From Pedobacter helvus (GTDB lineage: Bacteria > Bacteroidota > Bacteroidia > Sphingobacteriales > Sphingobacteriaceae), in NCBI RefSeq assembly GCF_005925325.1, contig NZ_SRMP01000004.1, forward strand, positions 1-64,000: a stretch of DNA of 64,000 bases, in the 5' to 3' direction. Positions within the stretch are counted from its first letter, which is position 1, and each line of letters starts with the position of its first letter. The notes beneath the pieces were generated by a model, which saw only the letters and a list, made by a program, of their open reading frames with translations, did not search any database and was not told the origin of the DNA. Positions 63,785 through 64,000 of the stretch are shown here, piece after piece. The position numbers and the translations under genes are program-made.

Positions 63785-64000
63785 ATGTTAAGCCTTTTAA
63801 ACCCTTCTGCTGGTAAGTTACTGATTTCAGAGCCATTTTTAGCTGATCCTAATTTTAAGCGCTCAGTAATTTTACTTACCGAATATGGCCAAGACGGCAC
63901 CATTGGTTTTATTCTTAACCAGCCAAGCAATTTAGTGGTTAAAGATTTGATACCCGATTTATGGATGGCAGATTTTCCAGTATTTATTGGTGGCCCGGTA
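63785..64000 (+). CDS. YqgE/AlgH family protein, 5' part
   Basis: A partial gene, 72 codons to the window edge, beginning with MLSLLNPSAGKLLISEP. The blocks PSAGKLLIS, FKRSVILLTEY and GTIGFILNQPS and FIGGPV are those of the YqgE/AlgH (DUF179) family, whose biochemical role is not settled. It diverges from pdxH. Confidence 0.9.
   Translation, partial: MLSLLNPSAGKLLISEPFLADPNFKRSVILLTEYGQDGTIGFILNQPSNLVVKDLIPDLWMADFPVFIGGPV

Noticed and set aside
1..64000. CRISPR array, rRNA, prophage or intact insertion sequence
   Set aside because: No regularly spaced direct repeats, no rRNA-like stretch, no transposase or phage structural genes were found by eye.

Overview
The window looks like ordinary chromosome of a low-GC Bacteroidota bacterium, most likely Sphingobacteriaceae (Pedobacter-like). 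This is inferred from AT-rich intergenic DNA, A-rich leaders with few Shine-Dalgarno sites, several TAnnTTTG-type -7 promoter boxes, and typical Bacteroidota gene sets: S9 peptidases with signal peptides, alpha-2-macroglobulin plus PBP1C, a membrane pyrophosphatase, and an ECF sigma factor followed by a membrane-anchored beta-barrel protein. There is one tRNA, tRNA-Arg(CCG). I see no rRNA, CRISPR array, prophage or intact insertion sequence.

Layout. 1-6.1 kb: a partial gene, a bestrophin and CPA1 antiporter operon, two lipoproteins, a tRNA pseudouridine synthase and DNA polymerase IV. 6.2-10.2 kb: tRNA-Arg with promoter and terminator, a short MutS-family ATPase, truA, a DinB-fold protein and a ThuA-domain protein. 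10.2-16 kb: a repeat-rich 600-bp gap, an S9 peptidase preceded by a perfect 18-bp inverted repeat, then an ECF sigma locus flanked by a small lipoprotein gene and a nonsense-mutated one. 16-22 kb: a degenerate DEAD-box protein, alkB plus ada-like alkylation repair, a XRE/DUF2975 pair, a nitroreductase and a GreA-like protein. 22-29 kb: secreted hydrolases (M1-like metallopeptidase, SGNH hydrolase, two tandem deacetylases, DPP-IV-type peptidase). 29-35 kb: two APC permeases around a membrane pyrophosphatase. 35-41.4 kb: cutC, DUF2314, glycosylasparaginase, an omega-amidase/aminotransferase pair and a Bcr/CflA efflux pump. 41.5-45.4 kb: plus-strand queuosine-precursor transporter, YjbR, YetF-like protein with a cysteine-rich tail, and an overlapping pair that resembles alkylglycerol monooxygenase plus lysoplasmalogenase. 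45.5-53.7 kb: pbpC and a 1863-residue alpha-2-macroglobulin. 54-64 kb: a frameshifted AAA ATPase, topA, a glutathione peroxidase, an MtfA-like peptidase, a Dpm1-type glycosyltransferase, a POT transporter, pdxH and the start of a yqgE gene.

Cooperating sets: antiporter with bestrophin (ion homeostasis); alkB with ada-like (alkylation repair); aminotransferase with omega-amidase (glutamine transamination and keto-acid salvage); A2M with PBP1C (periplasmic defence and peptidoglycan repair); ECF sigma with a protein predicted to reach from the inner to the outer membrane; AGMO-like hydroxylase with lysoplasmalogenase (possible ether-lipid turnover). The last two are the best candidates for little-described biology. 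Two genes are visibly broken: a lipoprotein gene near 15.9 kb (in-frame TAA) and an AAA ATPase near 54 kb (frameshift across the start of the ATPase domain). Several intergenic regions carry palindromic or low-complexity repeats that may be dispersed genome-wide.
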